A program made the translations under genes and the position numbers. Shown piece after piece: positions 19,170-27,121 of a stretch of 64,000 bases of DNA (positions within the stretch are counted from its first letter, which is position 1; each line of letters begins with the position of its first letter). The stretch is from Nocardioides sp. (GTDB taxonomy: Bacteria > Actinomycetota > Actinomycetes > Propionibacteriales > Nocardioidaceae): NCBI RefSeq assembly GCF_029937575.1, contig NZ_JAPYPS010000009.1, positions 28,514 to 92,513 on the forward strand. The letters run 5' to 3'. The notes below the pieces were generated by a model. That model did not search any database. It saw only the letters and a list, made by a program, of their open reading frames with translations, and had not been told where the DNA came from.

Positions 19170-19550
19170 ATGGCAGAGCGCACTTTGCGTGGCGCACGGC
19201 TCGGAGGCCAGAGTTTCGAGGATGAGCGCGGCATCGAGTTCGCCGCTCGTCAGCAGGTCGGCTACCGCTGCCCACAGGCACACGAGTTCGAGATCACGAT
19301 GTCGGTCGAGGCCGACATCCCTGCCGTCTGGGAGTGTCCGCGCTGCGGGGCCGAGGGCCTCAGCACCGCCGGCATCCAGAAGGAGGAGAAGGCCGAGAAG
19401 CCCGTCCGCACCCACTGGGACATGCTGCTCGAACGTCGCTCGGAGAAGGAGCTCGAGGACATCCTCAAGGAGCGCCTCGACCTCCTGCGCGGGGGTCAGA
19501 TCGGCCCGGCTCACCTGCACCGCTCCAAGAAGCGGCGCGCGACCGCCTGA
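19170..19550 (+). CDS. rbpA: RNA polymerase-binding protein RbpA
   Basis: 126 residues. RbpA binds the principal sigma factor and the RNAP core and stabilises the open complex in actinobacteria. Visible parts: N-terminal tail with RGARLGGQSFEDERG, the core domain with a Cys pair CPRC and an earlier CPQAHEFE (zinc-like ribbon), a basic linker, and the C-terminal sigma-interacting helix VRTHWDMLLERRSEKELEDIL. ATG 19170 follows a strong GGAGG site (19159-19163); the frame continues upstream to 19113 but the family N-terminus begins at MAERTLRG. Transcription likely comes from the SigR-type promoter at 19082. The adjacent fxsA/ppm1/lnt block matches M. tuberculosis Rv2050-Rv2053. Confidence 0.95.
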   Translation: MAERTLRGARLGGQSFEDERGIEFAARQQVGYRCPQAHEFEITMSVEADIPAVWECPRCGAEGLSTAGIQKEEKAEKPVRTHWDMLLERRSEKELEDILKERLDLLRGGQIGPAHLHRSKKRRATA

Positions 19551-19562
19551 TCGCTCGTTCGA

Positions 19563-20033
19563 CTACTCGTCGACCACCTCGCCCCGGATCACGGGTCCAT
19601 CGGACCCGGGTCCGGGGCGTGTTGTGTGTCCGGTGCCCATCGGGCCGAACACCGTGAGCCTGCGTGAGACGACCTTGGCCAGCACCCCGCGGAACAGCGG
19701 CCGGGTGAAGGGCAGGATCAGGAAGACCCCGAGCACGTCGAGGACGAATCCCGGGCTGAGCATCAGGGTGCCGCCGATGAGGATCAGGGCGCCGTCGGCC
19801 AGCTCGTCGGCCGGCATCCGGCCGCTCTCCAGCGCCGAGCGCAACGCCCTCCAGGCCCGACCGCCCTCGCGCTTGATCAGCCACGACCCCAGGGCACTGT
19901 CGGCGATGAGCAGCAGGATGGTCCACCAGGGCCCGATCACCTGACCGACCTGGATCAGGACGTAGATCTCGACGATCGGCACGACGACGAACGCGATGAG
20001 CAGGAACCAACCGACGGGTCGACGACGAGCCAT
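19563..20033 (-). CDS. fxsA: FxsA family membrane protein
   Basis: 156 residues with two or three membrane segments (WFLLIAFVVVPIVEIYVLIQVG; WWTILLLIADSALGSWLI; FVLDVLGVFLILPFT). The motif VPIVEIYVLIQVG and the GALILIGGTLMLSPGFVLDVLG loop are hallmarks of FxsA (DUF-type inner-membrane proteins; in E. coli overproduction relieves F-plasmid exclusion of phage T7). Cellular role unknown. TACAGT (20045-20040) lies 6 nt before ATG although the ppm1 stop is only 5 nt away, so it may be transcribed both with ppm1 and from its own leaderless start. Convergent with rbpA. Confidence 0.88.
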   Translation of the reverse strand: MARRRPVGWFLLIAFVVVPIVEIYVLIQVGQVIGPWWTILLLIADSALGSWLIKREGGRAWRALRSALESGRMPADELADGALILIGGTLMLSPGFVLDVLGVFLILPFTRPLFRGVLAKVVSRRLTVFGPMGTGHTTRPGPGSDGPVIRGEVVDE

Positions 20034-20037
20034 GGTC

Positions 20038-20877
20038 CTACTGTAGTTCGCTGCCGTGCGCCGATGCCGGGCGGAGGCGACGCCGGGCCCGCACCCGGCG
20101 CATCTGCTCGCGTCGCTCGCGCAGGCCCCACTGGGTGATCCGCCGCAGCGACTCGCCCGCCACGGCCCCGCTCATCTTGGAGTCGCCGCGCACGCGCTCG
20201 ACGAACTCGATCGGGACCTCGCGCACCACCAGCCCGCTGTGCAGGGTGCGCCAGACGAGGTCGGTCTGGAAGACGTAGCCGGTGGAGCGCACCTGCTCCA
20301 GCCCGATCTTCTCCAGGGTGGTGCGGCGGAAGAGCCGGAATCCCGCGGTGGCGTCGCGCACCTCGATGCCCAGCAGCAGACGGACGTAGCGGTTGCCGCC
20401 GCGCGAGAGCAGCTCACGACGTACCGGCCAGTTGACCACGGAGCCTCCGGGCACCCAGCGCGATCCGATCACGAGGTCTGCGCCGTCCAGGGCGTCGATC
20501 AGCCTGCCGAGCTGCTCGGGCTGGTGCGAGCCGTCGGCGTCCATCTCGCCGATGACGTCGTAGCCCTCGGCGAGCGCCCAGGCGAAGCCCGCCAGGTAGG
20601 CCGCCCCCAGGCCGCCCTTGGCACTGCGGTGCAGGACGTGGACCGCCGTGTCGCTGGCGGCCAGGTCGTCGGCGATCAGGCCCGTCCCGTCGGGAGACTC
20701 GTCGTCGACCACCAGTACGTCCACGAGCGGCTGGGCGGCTCGCAGCCGCCGTACGATCCAGGCGAGGTTGTCGGCCTCGTCGTACGTCGGCACGACCATG
20801 ACGGTGCGGGACACCGGGTCACCGGTCTCCGGCGCCGGAGCCGGCCTGGTGGAGTTCATCGCGTCCATCGCGTCCAT
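20038..20877 (-). CDS. ppm1: Polyprenol monophosphomannose synthase (Ppm1 catalytic domain)
   Basis: GT2 glycosyltransferase, about 275 residues, that transfers mannose from GDP-mannose to polyprenyl phosphate, the donor for lipoglycan and protein mannosylation. Motifs: VMVVPTYDEADNL, DVLVVDDESPDGT, EMDADGSHQPEQL (metal-binding DAD), and RDATAGFRLFRR. No C-terminal membrane anchor. Three in-frame ATGs spaced 9 bp (20877, 20868, 20859) come from a triple CATCGCGTC repeat, so the exact start is uncertain. The start region overlaps the end of lnt by 41-59 nt; in M. tuberculosis the two are fused as Rv2051c, here they are separate but coupled. Confidence 0.9.
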   Translation of the reverse strand: MDAMDAMNSTRPAPAPETGDPVSRTVMVVPTYDEADNLAWIVRRLRAAQPLVDVLVVDDESPDGTGLIADDLAASDTAVHVLHRSAKGGLGAAYLAGFAWALAEGYDVIGEMDADGSHQPEQLGRLIDALDGADLVIGSRWVPGGSVVNWPVRRELLSRGGNRYVRLLLGIEVRDATAGFRLFRRTTLEKIGLEQVRSTGYVFQTDLVWRTLHSGLVVREVPIEFVERVRGDSKMSGAVAGESLRRITQWGLRERREQMRRVRARRRLRPASAHGSELQ

Positions 20878-22420
20878 CGCGTCGTCGTGTCCGTCGTCTC
20901 GTCCGGGAGCCGTTGCGCGGCTCGGTGAGCGCGCCACGGTAGGCCCGGATCCCCAACAGCAACCCAACGGCGCTCGACAGCGCGCTCAACAGCGGAAGGA
21001 CGCCACCGACCCGGACCCCGGGTGTCAGCCCGGTGCGCAGGTCGACGGTCTCGACGAGGACCTCCTGGGTCAGTCGCTGCGTGCGGTCGACCACGGAGCC
21101 GTCGGGGGCGATCACCCCGGAGACCCCGTTGGTGGCCGCGACCACGACGTACTTGCCGCTCTCCACCGCGCGGGCGCGAGTCATCGCGAACTGCTGCTCG
21201 ATCTGGTCGGTGAAGATGAAGCTGGCGTTGCTCGTCTGCACGGTGAGCAGCTCGGCGCCGTTCTCCTGCTGGATCGCCAGCCCGTCGTCGTAGGCGATGT
21301 CGAAGCAGATCGCGTCGGCCACCGCCACACCGGCGACGTCGAGCGGTGTGACGCGGTCGCCGCTGCGCATGTCTCGGCCGATGCGGGCCAGCTGACCGCT
21401 CTCGGTGAGCCCGGCCCACTCGAAGACCCCGCGGAACGGGATGTACTCCCCCATCGGGACGGGGTGCCGCTTGGTGTACCGCTCCCCCGGACCGGTGTCG
21501 GGGTCCCACACGATGCCCTGGTTGAGGATGTGGTCGGGCCCGTCGTCGACGATGGCACCGACCATGATCGGCACCCCGATCGCGGCCACCGCGGTCTGGA
21601 TCTGGGCGTTGGTGGACGCATCGTCGAACGGGTCCACGGCCGTGGAGTTCTCCGGCCACACCACGAAGTCAGGTCGAGGGCGCAGCCCCTCGGCGACGTC
21701 CCTGGCCAACGCGACGGTGGCGTCGACGTGGTTCTGGGTGACACCTCGGAAGTCCTCGAGGATGTCGTTGCCGGCGCCGGGCACGTCACCCTGGACGGCG
21801 GCCACCGTCGTCTGGGCACGAGTCGGCAGCGTCCACGGCACGACGGACGGCACCACGGCCACCGACGTCAGTCCCACCAGGCCGACAGCTGCATAGAGCC
21901 GCTCGTACCCACGGGCCGAGACGACCAGTCTGGCCACGATGAAGCCGATGGTCGCCACGATCAGCGAGACGCCGTTGACGCCGACGTAGGCCAGGGTGGG
22001 CGCCAGCGGGGTGTCGACGACGCCAAAGCCGAGGCGCCCCCACGGCATCCCGCTGAAGGGCCACGTGCTGCGGGTGAACTCCATCGTCAACCAGGCACCG
22101 GCCAACCAGAAGGGCCAGGCCCGAAGGCGGTGCAGCACCGCGGCCGCAGCACCGAAGAGACCGTGGAAGATGGCCTCGATGCCGGCGAGCGCGATCCAGG
22201 CGACCGCGCCGATGGAGGAGCTCATCCAGTAGATGTGCGGGAAGTAGAACCCGATCCCGAACACGAGGCCGACCACGAACCCGGAGCGGGCCCGCAGGTC
22301 ACGCGTCGTCAGGGCGAGCGCTGCCAACGAGAGTGGCATCAGGTAGGCGATCGCGACGGGCTCGAAGGCCAGCGAGAGCGCCGCGCCCGCGACGAGGGCG
22401 ACGAAGGTCCGGGCGAGCAC
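20819..22420 (-). CDS. lnt: Apolipoprotein N-acyltransferase
   Basis: About 533 residues. Five or more N-terminal membrane helices (FVALVAGAALSLAFEP onward) are followed by a nitrilase-fold periplasmic domain with the Glu-Lys-Cys triad: Glu in VWPENST, Lys in RYTKRHPVPMGEY, Cys in AICFDIAYDD. It adds the third acyl chain to lipoprotein N-terminal cysteines. GTG 22420 is chosen: TACCGT (22432-22427) is exactly 6 nt upstream and the protein then starts at the first helix; the longer frame to 22561 would add 47 Arg/Gly-rich residues. The window encodes several lipoprotein clients (at 1, 6175, 37897 and 56474). Confidence 0.9.
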   Translation of the reverse strand: MLARTFVALVAGAALSLAFEPVAIAYLMPLSLAALALTTRDLRARSGFVVGLVFGIGFYFPHIYWMSSSIGAVAWIALAGIEAIFHGLFGAAAAVLHRLRAWPFWLAGAWLTMEFTRSTWPFSGMPWGRLGFGVVDTPLAPTLAYVGVNGVSLIVATIGFIVARLVVSARGYERLYAAVGLVGLTSVAVVPSVVPWTLPTRAQTTVAAVQGDVPGAGNDILEDFRGVTQNHVDATVALARDVAEGLRPRPDFVVWPENSTAVDPFDDASTNAQIQTAVAAIGVPIMVGAIVDDGPDHILNQGIVWDPDTGPGERYTKRHPVPMGEYIPFRGVFEWAGLTESGQLARIGRDMRSGDRVTPLDVAGVAVADAICFDIAYDDGLAIQQENGAELLTVQTSNASFIFTDQIEQQFAMTRARAVESGKYVVVAATNGVSGVIAPDGSVVDRTQRLTQEVLVETVDLRTGLTPGVRVGGVLPLLSALSSAVGLLLGIRAYRGALTEPRNGSRTRRRTRRRDGRDGRDELHQAGSGAGDR

Positions 22421-22825
22421 ACCCGAACGGTACCGGGGGCCTGGCCACCCTGCAGGGCTCCGGGAGGACCCGCCGCCCCCTCGGCCGTCCGCCGTCCGCG
22501 ACAGGCTGCCGCGACGGGGTCGTTGTCTCAGGTGTGGGGGGTCCTCCCGTGCCGCTCTCATGGAGCGGACCGGCCTCCGCGAACCACGGCGTCAGGATGT
22601 TGGCGCTACACCCCTCCGACCCCGGCCACTCGGACGTCGGTCCGCTTGCCACGACCTGCATGAGCGGACGGCACAGACTTGCGCCGCTGGACGCGAGTGT
22701 CAACCAGCCCCTGACCTGCGAGGATGGGCAAAGTCGCAGGTCAGGCTGCCCCGTCCGGCGAAGAAATAGTCCTTGAATTAGTCACTACTGACGGCGTGTC
22801 GTCCGGCGAAACGCCGACGGGTGGG
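22421..22825. other. 405-bp gene-free interval between kal and lnt
   Basis: No convincing gene on either strand. It holds the lnt -10 box at its left end, the 12-bp inverted repeat at 22710-22745, and an AT-rich patch (about 22763-22790, around GAATTAGTCACTACT). A short CGGCG-TTT-CGCCG hairpin is also readable on the minus strand near 22808-22820. Most likely this is the 3' end of the kam operon plus the lnt promoter. Confidence 0.5.
22710..22745 (-). terminator. 12-bp inverted repeat downstream of the kam operon, candidate terminator
   Basis: CCTGACCTGCGA (22710-22721) and TCGCAGGTCAGG (22734-22745) are perfectly complementary around a 12-nt loop. It lies about 80 nt beyond the kal stop in the direction of kam transcription. 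No T-tract follows, so it may be a processing or pausing hairpin, or a protein site, rather than an intrinsic terminator. Confidence 0.45.
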
Positions 22826-23260
22826 CTATTGCGCCGACGGCGTCGTGCCGGGTACGACGACCGTGCCCCGCGCGGTGGTGGCTGCGATCGGCGGGTCGAC
22901 CACCTCGGCGGCGCCGGGGTGGGCCTCCGTGGCGGCTCCGCGGGCCACGACGCGCAGCTCGAAGTCGATCAACCGAGACCGAGCGCCTGCCCGGACCAGC
23001 ACCGCCTCCACCTCGACCACGTCACCGGCCCGCACGGGCGCGGAGAACTGCACGTCCGAGTAGGACGCGAACAGTCCCTCGTCGCCGTCGGTGCGCACGC
23101 AGAGCTCCGTGGCCACGTCGCCGAACAAGCCCAGGCCGTAGGCCCCGTCGACCAGGTTCCCGGCGTAGTGGGCGTGTGAGTAGGGGACGTAGCGTCGGTG
23201 CACGATGCGGGTGCCCTCGCGGTGGTCGCCGGTGGGCGACGGGTCATGGTCGGCAGTCAC
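22826..23260 (-). CDS. kal: 3-aminobutyryl-CoA ammonia-lyase (hotdog fold)
   Basis: 144 residues, single hotdog domain. The segment VHRRYVPYSHAHYAGNLVDGAYGLGLFGDVATEL corresponds to Kal of lysine-fermenting bacteria, which removes ammonia from L-3-aminobutyryl-CoA to give crotonyl-CoA. Length and position after kamE fit; without the context it would be called a generic thioesterase-like protein. GTG start overlaps the kamE stop by 4 nt. The tail after about residue 110 (AATEAHPGAAEVV onward) is Ala/Pro-rich and atypical. Confidence 0.8.
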   Translation of the reverse strand: MTADHDPSPTGDHREGTRIVHRRYVPYSHAHYAGNLVDGAYGLGLFGDVATELCVRTDGDEGLFASYSDVQFSAPVRAGDVVEVEAVLVRAGARSRLIDFELRVVARGAATEAHPGAAEVVDPPIAATTARGTVVVPGTTPSAQ

Positions 23261-24000
23261 GTGGTGCTCCTGGGAGGTGCGAGTCGGCTGGTGATGAACG
23301 AGGCCACCTCGCCCGGCGTCGTACCGCGTCCGAAGATCCGGTCGACACCGAGCTCGTCGGCCATCTTCTCGTCGAAGCGGGGACCGCCCACCACGAGGAG
23401 GGGCCGCTTGTCGGAGGGGTAGGACTCGCGGAAGGCCGCGGACATCTCTCGGGTGTTGAGCAGGTGCGCGTCCCGTTGGGTGACGACCTGCGAGACCAGC
23501 ACCACGTCGGCCCTCTCGGCGCGAGCGCGCTCCACGAGCTGCGGCACCGCGACCTGGGCGCCGAGGTTGACCACCTTCAGCTCGCGGTAGTACTCCAGCC
23601 CCTTCTCACCGGCGAAGCCCTTGATGTTGAGGATCGCGTCGATCCCCACCGTGTGGGCGTCCGTGCCGATGCAGGCCCCCACCACCGTCAGCCGGCGGCG
23701 GAGGCGACGCTTGATCGCGGCATTGACCTCCTTCGGGCTGAGCAACGGGTAGTCACGCTCGACCACCACGACCTGACTCGGGTCGACCACGTGGTTGACC
23801 CGGCCGTAGACGACGAAGAACGTGAAGTCTGGGCCGAGCGGCTTGGCGTGCACGACCAGCGCGGGGTCCATCCCCATCTTGTTGGCCAGCTGGGCCGCGG
23901 CACCCTCGGCGACCTTGGAGTGCGCCATCGGCAGCGTGAAGCTCACCTGCACCATGCCGTCGCCGCGGGTGTCGCCGTACGGAACGAGGACCTCGCTCAT
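23257..24000 (-). CDS. kamE: D-/beta-lysine 5,6-aminomutase beta subunit
   Basis: 247 residues. Carries the adenosylcobalamin-binding DxHxxG motif as Asp114-Ala-His116-Thr-Val-Gly119. Lys127 lies 11 residues after that His, the spacing of Lys144 to His133 in the structurally known Clostridium subunit, where the Lys forms the PLP aldimine. Together with KamD it moves the terminal amino group of beta-lysine to C5, giving 3,5-diaminohexanoate. ATGA overlaps with kamD and kal show tight coupling. Confidence 0.92.
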   Translation of the reverse strand: MSEVLVPYGDTRGDGMVQVSFTLPMAHSKVAEGAAAQLANKMGMDPALVVHAKPLGPDFTFFVVYGRVNHVVDPSQVVVVERDYPLLSPKEVNAAIKRRLRRRLTVVGACIGTDAHTVGIDAILNIKGFAGEKGLEYYRELKVVNLGAQVAVPQLVERARAERADVVLVSQVVTQRDAHLLNTREMSAAFRESYPSDKRPLLVVGGPRFDEKMADELGVDRIFGRGTTPGEVASFITSRLAPPRSTT

Positions 24001-25580
24001 CGTGCCGCCTCCGGTGGTGCGTCCAGTGCCTCGGAGGCCGGGTTGTAGTAGAGGTCGGACTTCACCGCGACGCCGTCGAGACCGCGACCCGCGTCGGCGG
24101 GTCGCTTCATCAACCCGAACGTGCCCTCGGCGATCGCGTCGAGCATGCCGTCGTCGACGATGCGGTCGAGCAGCGCGATGGACTCCCCCAGCACGTGGCG
24201 CGCCCGGGAGGCGATGAAGCCGTCGGGCGCTGGATGGAAGTCCTCGTGCAGGGAGCCGGCGGCGTCGAGCACGTAGCGGACGTTCTGCAGGGCCACGTCA
24301 CGGTCCGAGAGCCACGGCGTCACCACGGCCTCGGTCATCATCCCGACCAAGAGGATGCCCTGGCCGGTGAGGGCGCCGGCGAGGTTGAAGAACCCGTCGA
24401 GCAGGTTGCCCCGGAAGACGTCCCCGGTCATGTGACGCGTCGGAGGCATCCACTTCAACGGCGCCTTCGGGAAGATCTCCCTGGCCAGCAGCGCGTGCGC
24501 GAGCTCCATCCGGAACGAGTCGGGGATGGACGGGTCGATCTCGAACGCGTGGCCCAGCCCGAGCTGCCAGTCCTCGAGCCCGGCCTCCTTGGCGAAGTAC
24601 TCGTTGAGGAGCTGGCTCGTCGTGACCGTGTGAGCCGCCTCCACCGCGTCCGCGGTGGTGAGGTAGTTGTCCTCGCCGGTGTTGATGATGATCCCCGCGC
24701 GCGCATGGACCTGCCGGCTGAAGCGTTGGTCGACGAAGGTGCGCACCGGGTTGATGTCGCGGAAGAGGATCCCGTACATCGAGTCGTTGAGCATCATGTC
24801 GAGGCGCTCCAGCCCCGCCAGTGCGGCGATCTCGGGCATGCACAGCCCGCTCGCATAGTTGGTCAGGCGGATGTAGCGGCCGAGCTCCTTGCTCGACTCG
24901 TCCAGGGCGGCCCGCATGAGACGGAAGTTCTCCTGGGTCGCGTACGTGCCGGCGAAGCCTTCGCGGGTGGCTCCCTCGGGCACGAAGTCGAGCAGACTCT
25001 GTCCGGTGGATCGGATCACCGCGATCACGTCGGCGCCCTCGCGGGCCGCCTGCTGGGCCTGCGGGATGTCCTCGTGGATGTCCCCCGTGGCGACGATCAG
25101 GTAGATCCAGGGTTGGCGGGGAGCGTCGCCATGTCGGGTGATGAGCCGCTCGCGCTCCCGGCGCCGAGCGTCGACGGTCCGCAGCCCCGCGTCCACCCGC
25201 TTGCGGGCGGCTGCGCGGGCCCGCGTGGCGTCCTTGCCCTCGGGAAGGCGGAAGGCGATCGTCCCGGCGGCGGCCTTCTGGGCCAGGGTGAGGAGGTCGT
25301 CTCCCTCGCCGCGCAGCAGCGCGTCCCAGACGGGAAGCGCGACGCCGTGCTCGAGGCCGCCCTGGTCGTCGAGGTCGGCGCGCACCACGTCCACCAGCCG
25401 GTTGACCCACGGTGTGCCCTCCTCGTCGGCGCCGGCGAGTCCGGCGAGCCGCAGCGTCGCACGCTCCACCGAGACCGTGGTGTGCTTCTTCGCCATCGTG
25501 ACGATCGGACGACCGGCCTTGCGCGCCAGGCTGCGCGCGTGGCGCACCGTCCTCGGGTCGAGGTCGAGCTTGCCGGTCAT
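23997..25580 (-). CDS. kamD: D-/beta-lysine 5,6-aminomutase alpha subunit
   Basis: 527 residues, the length of the known alpha subunit. Recognised by the TIM-barrel core: WIYLIVATGDIHEDIPQAQQAA, IRSTGQSLLDFVPEGATREGFAGTYATQENFRLMR, YASGLCMPEIAALAGLERLDMMLNDSMYGILFRDINP and HMTGDVFRGNLLDGFFNLA. It holds the substrate and PLP site, with B12 delivered by KamE. Starts in ATGA overlap with the amidohydrolase. No kamB/kamC reactivating pair is present in the window; if absent from the genome, another chaperone must rescue inactivated enzyme. Confidence 0.93.
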   Translation of the reverse strand: MTGKLDLDPRTVRHARSLARKAGRPIVTMAKKHTTVSVERATLRLAGLAGADEEGTPWVNRLVDVVRADLDDQGGLEHGVALPVWDALLRGEGDDLLTLAQKAAAGTIAFRLPEGKDATRARAAARKRVDAGLRTVDARRRERERLITRHGDAPRQPWIYLIVATGDIHEDIPQAQQAAREGADVIAVIRSTGQSLLDFVPEGATREGFAGTYATQENFRLMRAALDESSKELGRYIRLTNYASGLCMPEIAALAGLERLDMMLNDSMYGILFRDINPVRTFVDQRFSRQVHARAGIIINTGEDNYLTTADAVEAAHTVTTSQLLNEYFAKEAGLEDWQLGLGHAFEIDPSIPDSFRMELAHALLAREIFPKAPLKWMPPTRHMTGDVFRGNLLDGFFNLAGALTGQGILLVGMMTEAVVTPWLSDRDVALQNVRYVLDAAGSLHEDFHPAPDGFIASRARHVLGESIALLDRIVDDGMLDAIAEGTFGLMKRPADAGRGLDGVAVKSDLYYNPASEALDAPPEAAR

Positions 25581-27121
25581 GCGGGCGCTCCTTCGTGGAT
25601 GGTCCGACCGCTCGAGACGAGCCTGCGCAGGACTGGCAGCGGAGCTCCCGGTGACACGTCGGGCATGGCGCCGGCACGCAGCCCGGCGGGGGTGTCCCAG
25701 ACAGCCAGGTGAGCGGGCGCCCCGACGGTGAGGTCACCCGCGTGCAGGTTGGCGGCATCCCAACCGCCGACGGTGTGCGCGGCGAAGGCGACTGCAGGCA
25801 CGAGCGCGTGCTCCGGGTTGTGCGGGTGCACCGCCGCGCGGATCGCGGCCCACGGCCCCAAGGGCGTGACGGGCGAGTCGGAGCCGAAGGCGAGGCGCCG
25901 CATCTGCGCGAAGGGACTCGTCCGGCGCCAGCGCTCGCCGAGCCGGGCGGCGTACATGTCGGTGGGACCGCCCCACAGTGCGTCGAACATCGGCTGGACG
26001 CTGCACACGATGCCGAGCCGGTCGATGACCTCGAGGACCCGAGGTGAGGGAAGCTCGACGTGCTCGAGCCGGTGGCCGGCGTCGACAGCCCCTCCCAGCA
26101 CGGCCTCGGCCAGCTCGAAGCCGGTCGCGACCTCCTCCAGGGCGCCGTCGCCGATGACGTGGAAGCCGGCCTGCAGCCCGGCGTGGGTGCACGCGATCAC
26201 GTGGTCACGGACCTGCTCGGCGGTGACGTAGCCGTGGCCGCAGGAGCCGGGCGCGTCGGAGTACGGCTGCTCCAGGGCCGCCGTACGGGAGCCGAACGCG
26301 CCGTCGGCGACCAGGTCCCCGGCCAGGCCAGCGACGCCGAGACGACGCGCGGTCTCGATCGCCATCAGCTCGCCCCAGTAGACGACGGCGTGCAGACCGG
26401 TCTCGACGGCGGCCTGGCGCACGAGGTCGATCTCGGACTCGGGGCCGATGTGGGGCGCGGCGTTCTCGTGGAAGCTGACGATCCCCTGGGCCGCCATCGC
26501 GTGGCAGGCGGCGCGGGCCGCACCGAGGCGTTCGGTGTCGCCGATCAGCGCCTCCAGGGTGTTGCGCACGGCGTGGTGGGCGTCGCGCTCGACCCGCCCG
26601 TCATCGCTCCACCCGGCCAGCCCCTCGAGCCCCGGGACCAGGGACGCCAGTGCCGGCGAGATGACCGAGGAGTGCCCGTCGACCCGCGTCACGTAGGTGC
26701 GCCGTCCGGGTGCGGCGCGCTCCAGCTCTGCGCTGGTGGGCGGGCGCGACTCCGGCCAGGAGGTCTCGTCCCACCCCTGACCCACCAGCACCGCGTCGTC
26801 GGGATGCGACACGGCGAAGTCGGCGACCGCGTCGAGGCAGGCCACCAGGCCCGCGATGCCGGTCAGGTCGAGTCCGGTGAGGGCGAAGCCGCTGCGCACG
26901 GTGTGCACGTGGCTGTCCACGAAGGCCGGTGCCACCCAGCCACCCTCGAGGTCGACGACCTCGGGGGCGTCCCGGCCGACGCCCACCCAGCCGGTCGCCT
27001 GGTCCTCGGTGCCGATGAAGGCGATCCGGTCGCCCTCGATGCCCACGGCGGTGGCCGCTGCGCCGCCGAGGTCGACGGCCACCTGGCCGCCCCGCAGGAC
27101 GGTGCGCGTGCGGTCAGTCAT
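25577..27121 (-). CDS. Metal-dependent amidohydrolase (YtcJ-like) inside the lysine operon
   Basis: 514 residues. Amidohydrolase-superfamily features: VDSHVHT near the start of the barrel, FHENAAPHIG, FHVIGDGALEEV, RLEHVE, and FGSDSPVTPLGPW (late Asp). This matches the YtcJ/exoenzyme-regulatory amidohydrolase family; substrates are unknown. ATG 27121 has GGAGG just upstream and overlaps the kdd stop by 8 nt; the stop overlaps kamD by 4 nt. Being fully embedded and coupled, it probably acts on an amide or lactam related to lysine catabolism (inference); it is not part of the classical fermentation route. Confidence 0.85.
   Translation of the reverse strand: MTDRTRTVLRGGQVAVDLGGAAATAVGIEGDRIAFIGTEDQATGWVGVGRDAPEVVDLEGGWVAPAFVDSHVHTVRSGFALTGLDLTGIAGLVACLDAVADFAVSHPDDAVLVGQGWDETSWPESRPPTSAELERAAPGRRTYVTRVDGHSSVISPALASLVPGLEGLAGWSDDGRVERDAHHAVRNTLEALIGDTERLGAARAACHAMAAQGIVSFHENAAPHIGPESEIDLVRQAAVETGLHAVVYWGELMAIETARRLGVAGLAGDLVADGAFGSRTAALEQPYSDAPGSCGHGYVTAEQVRDHVIACTHAGLQAGFHVIGDGALEEVATGFELAEAVLGGAVDAGHRLEHVELPSPRVLEVIDRLGIVCSVQPMFDALWGGPTDMYAARLGERWRRTSPFAQMRRLAFGSDSPVTPLGPWAAIRAAVHPHNPEHALVPAVAFAAHTVGGWDAANLHAGDLTVGAPAHLAVWDTPAGLRAGAMPDVSPGAPLPVLRRLVSSGRTIHEGAPA

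Noticed and set aside
22333..22776. Plus- and minus-strand frames in the kal-lnt gap
   Set aside because: No ribosome site, no domain, and they overlap lnt in the wrong frame; the interval looks regulatory.
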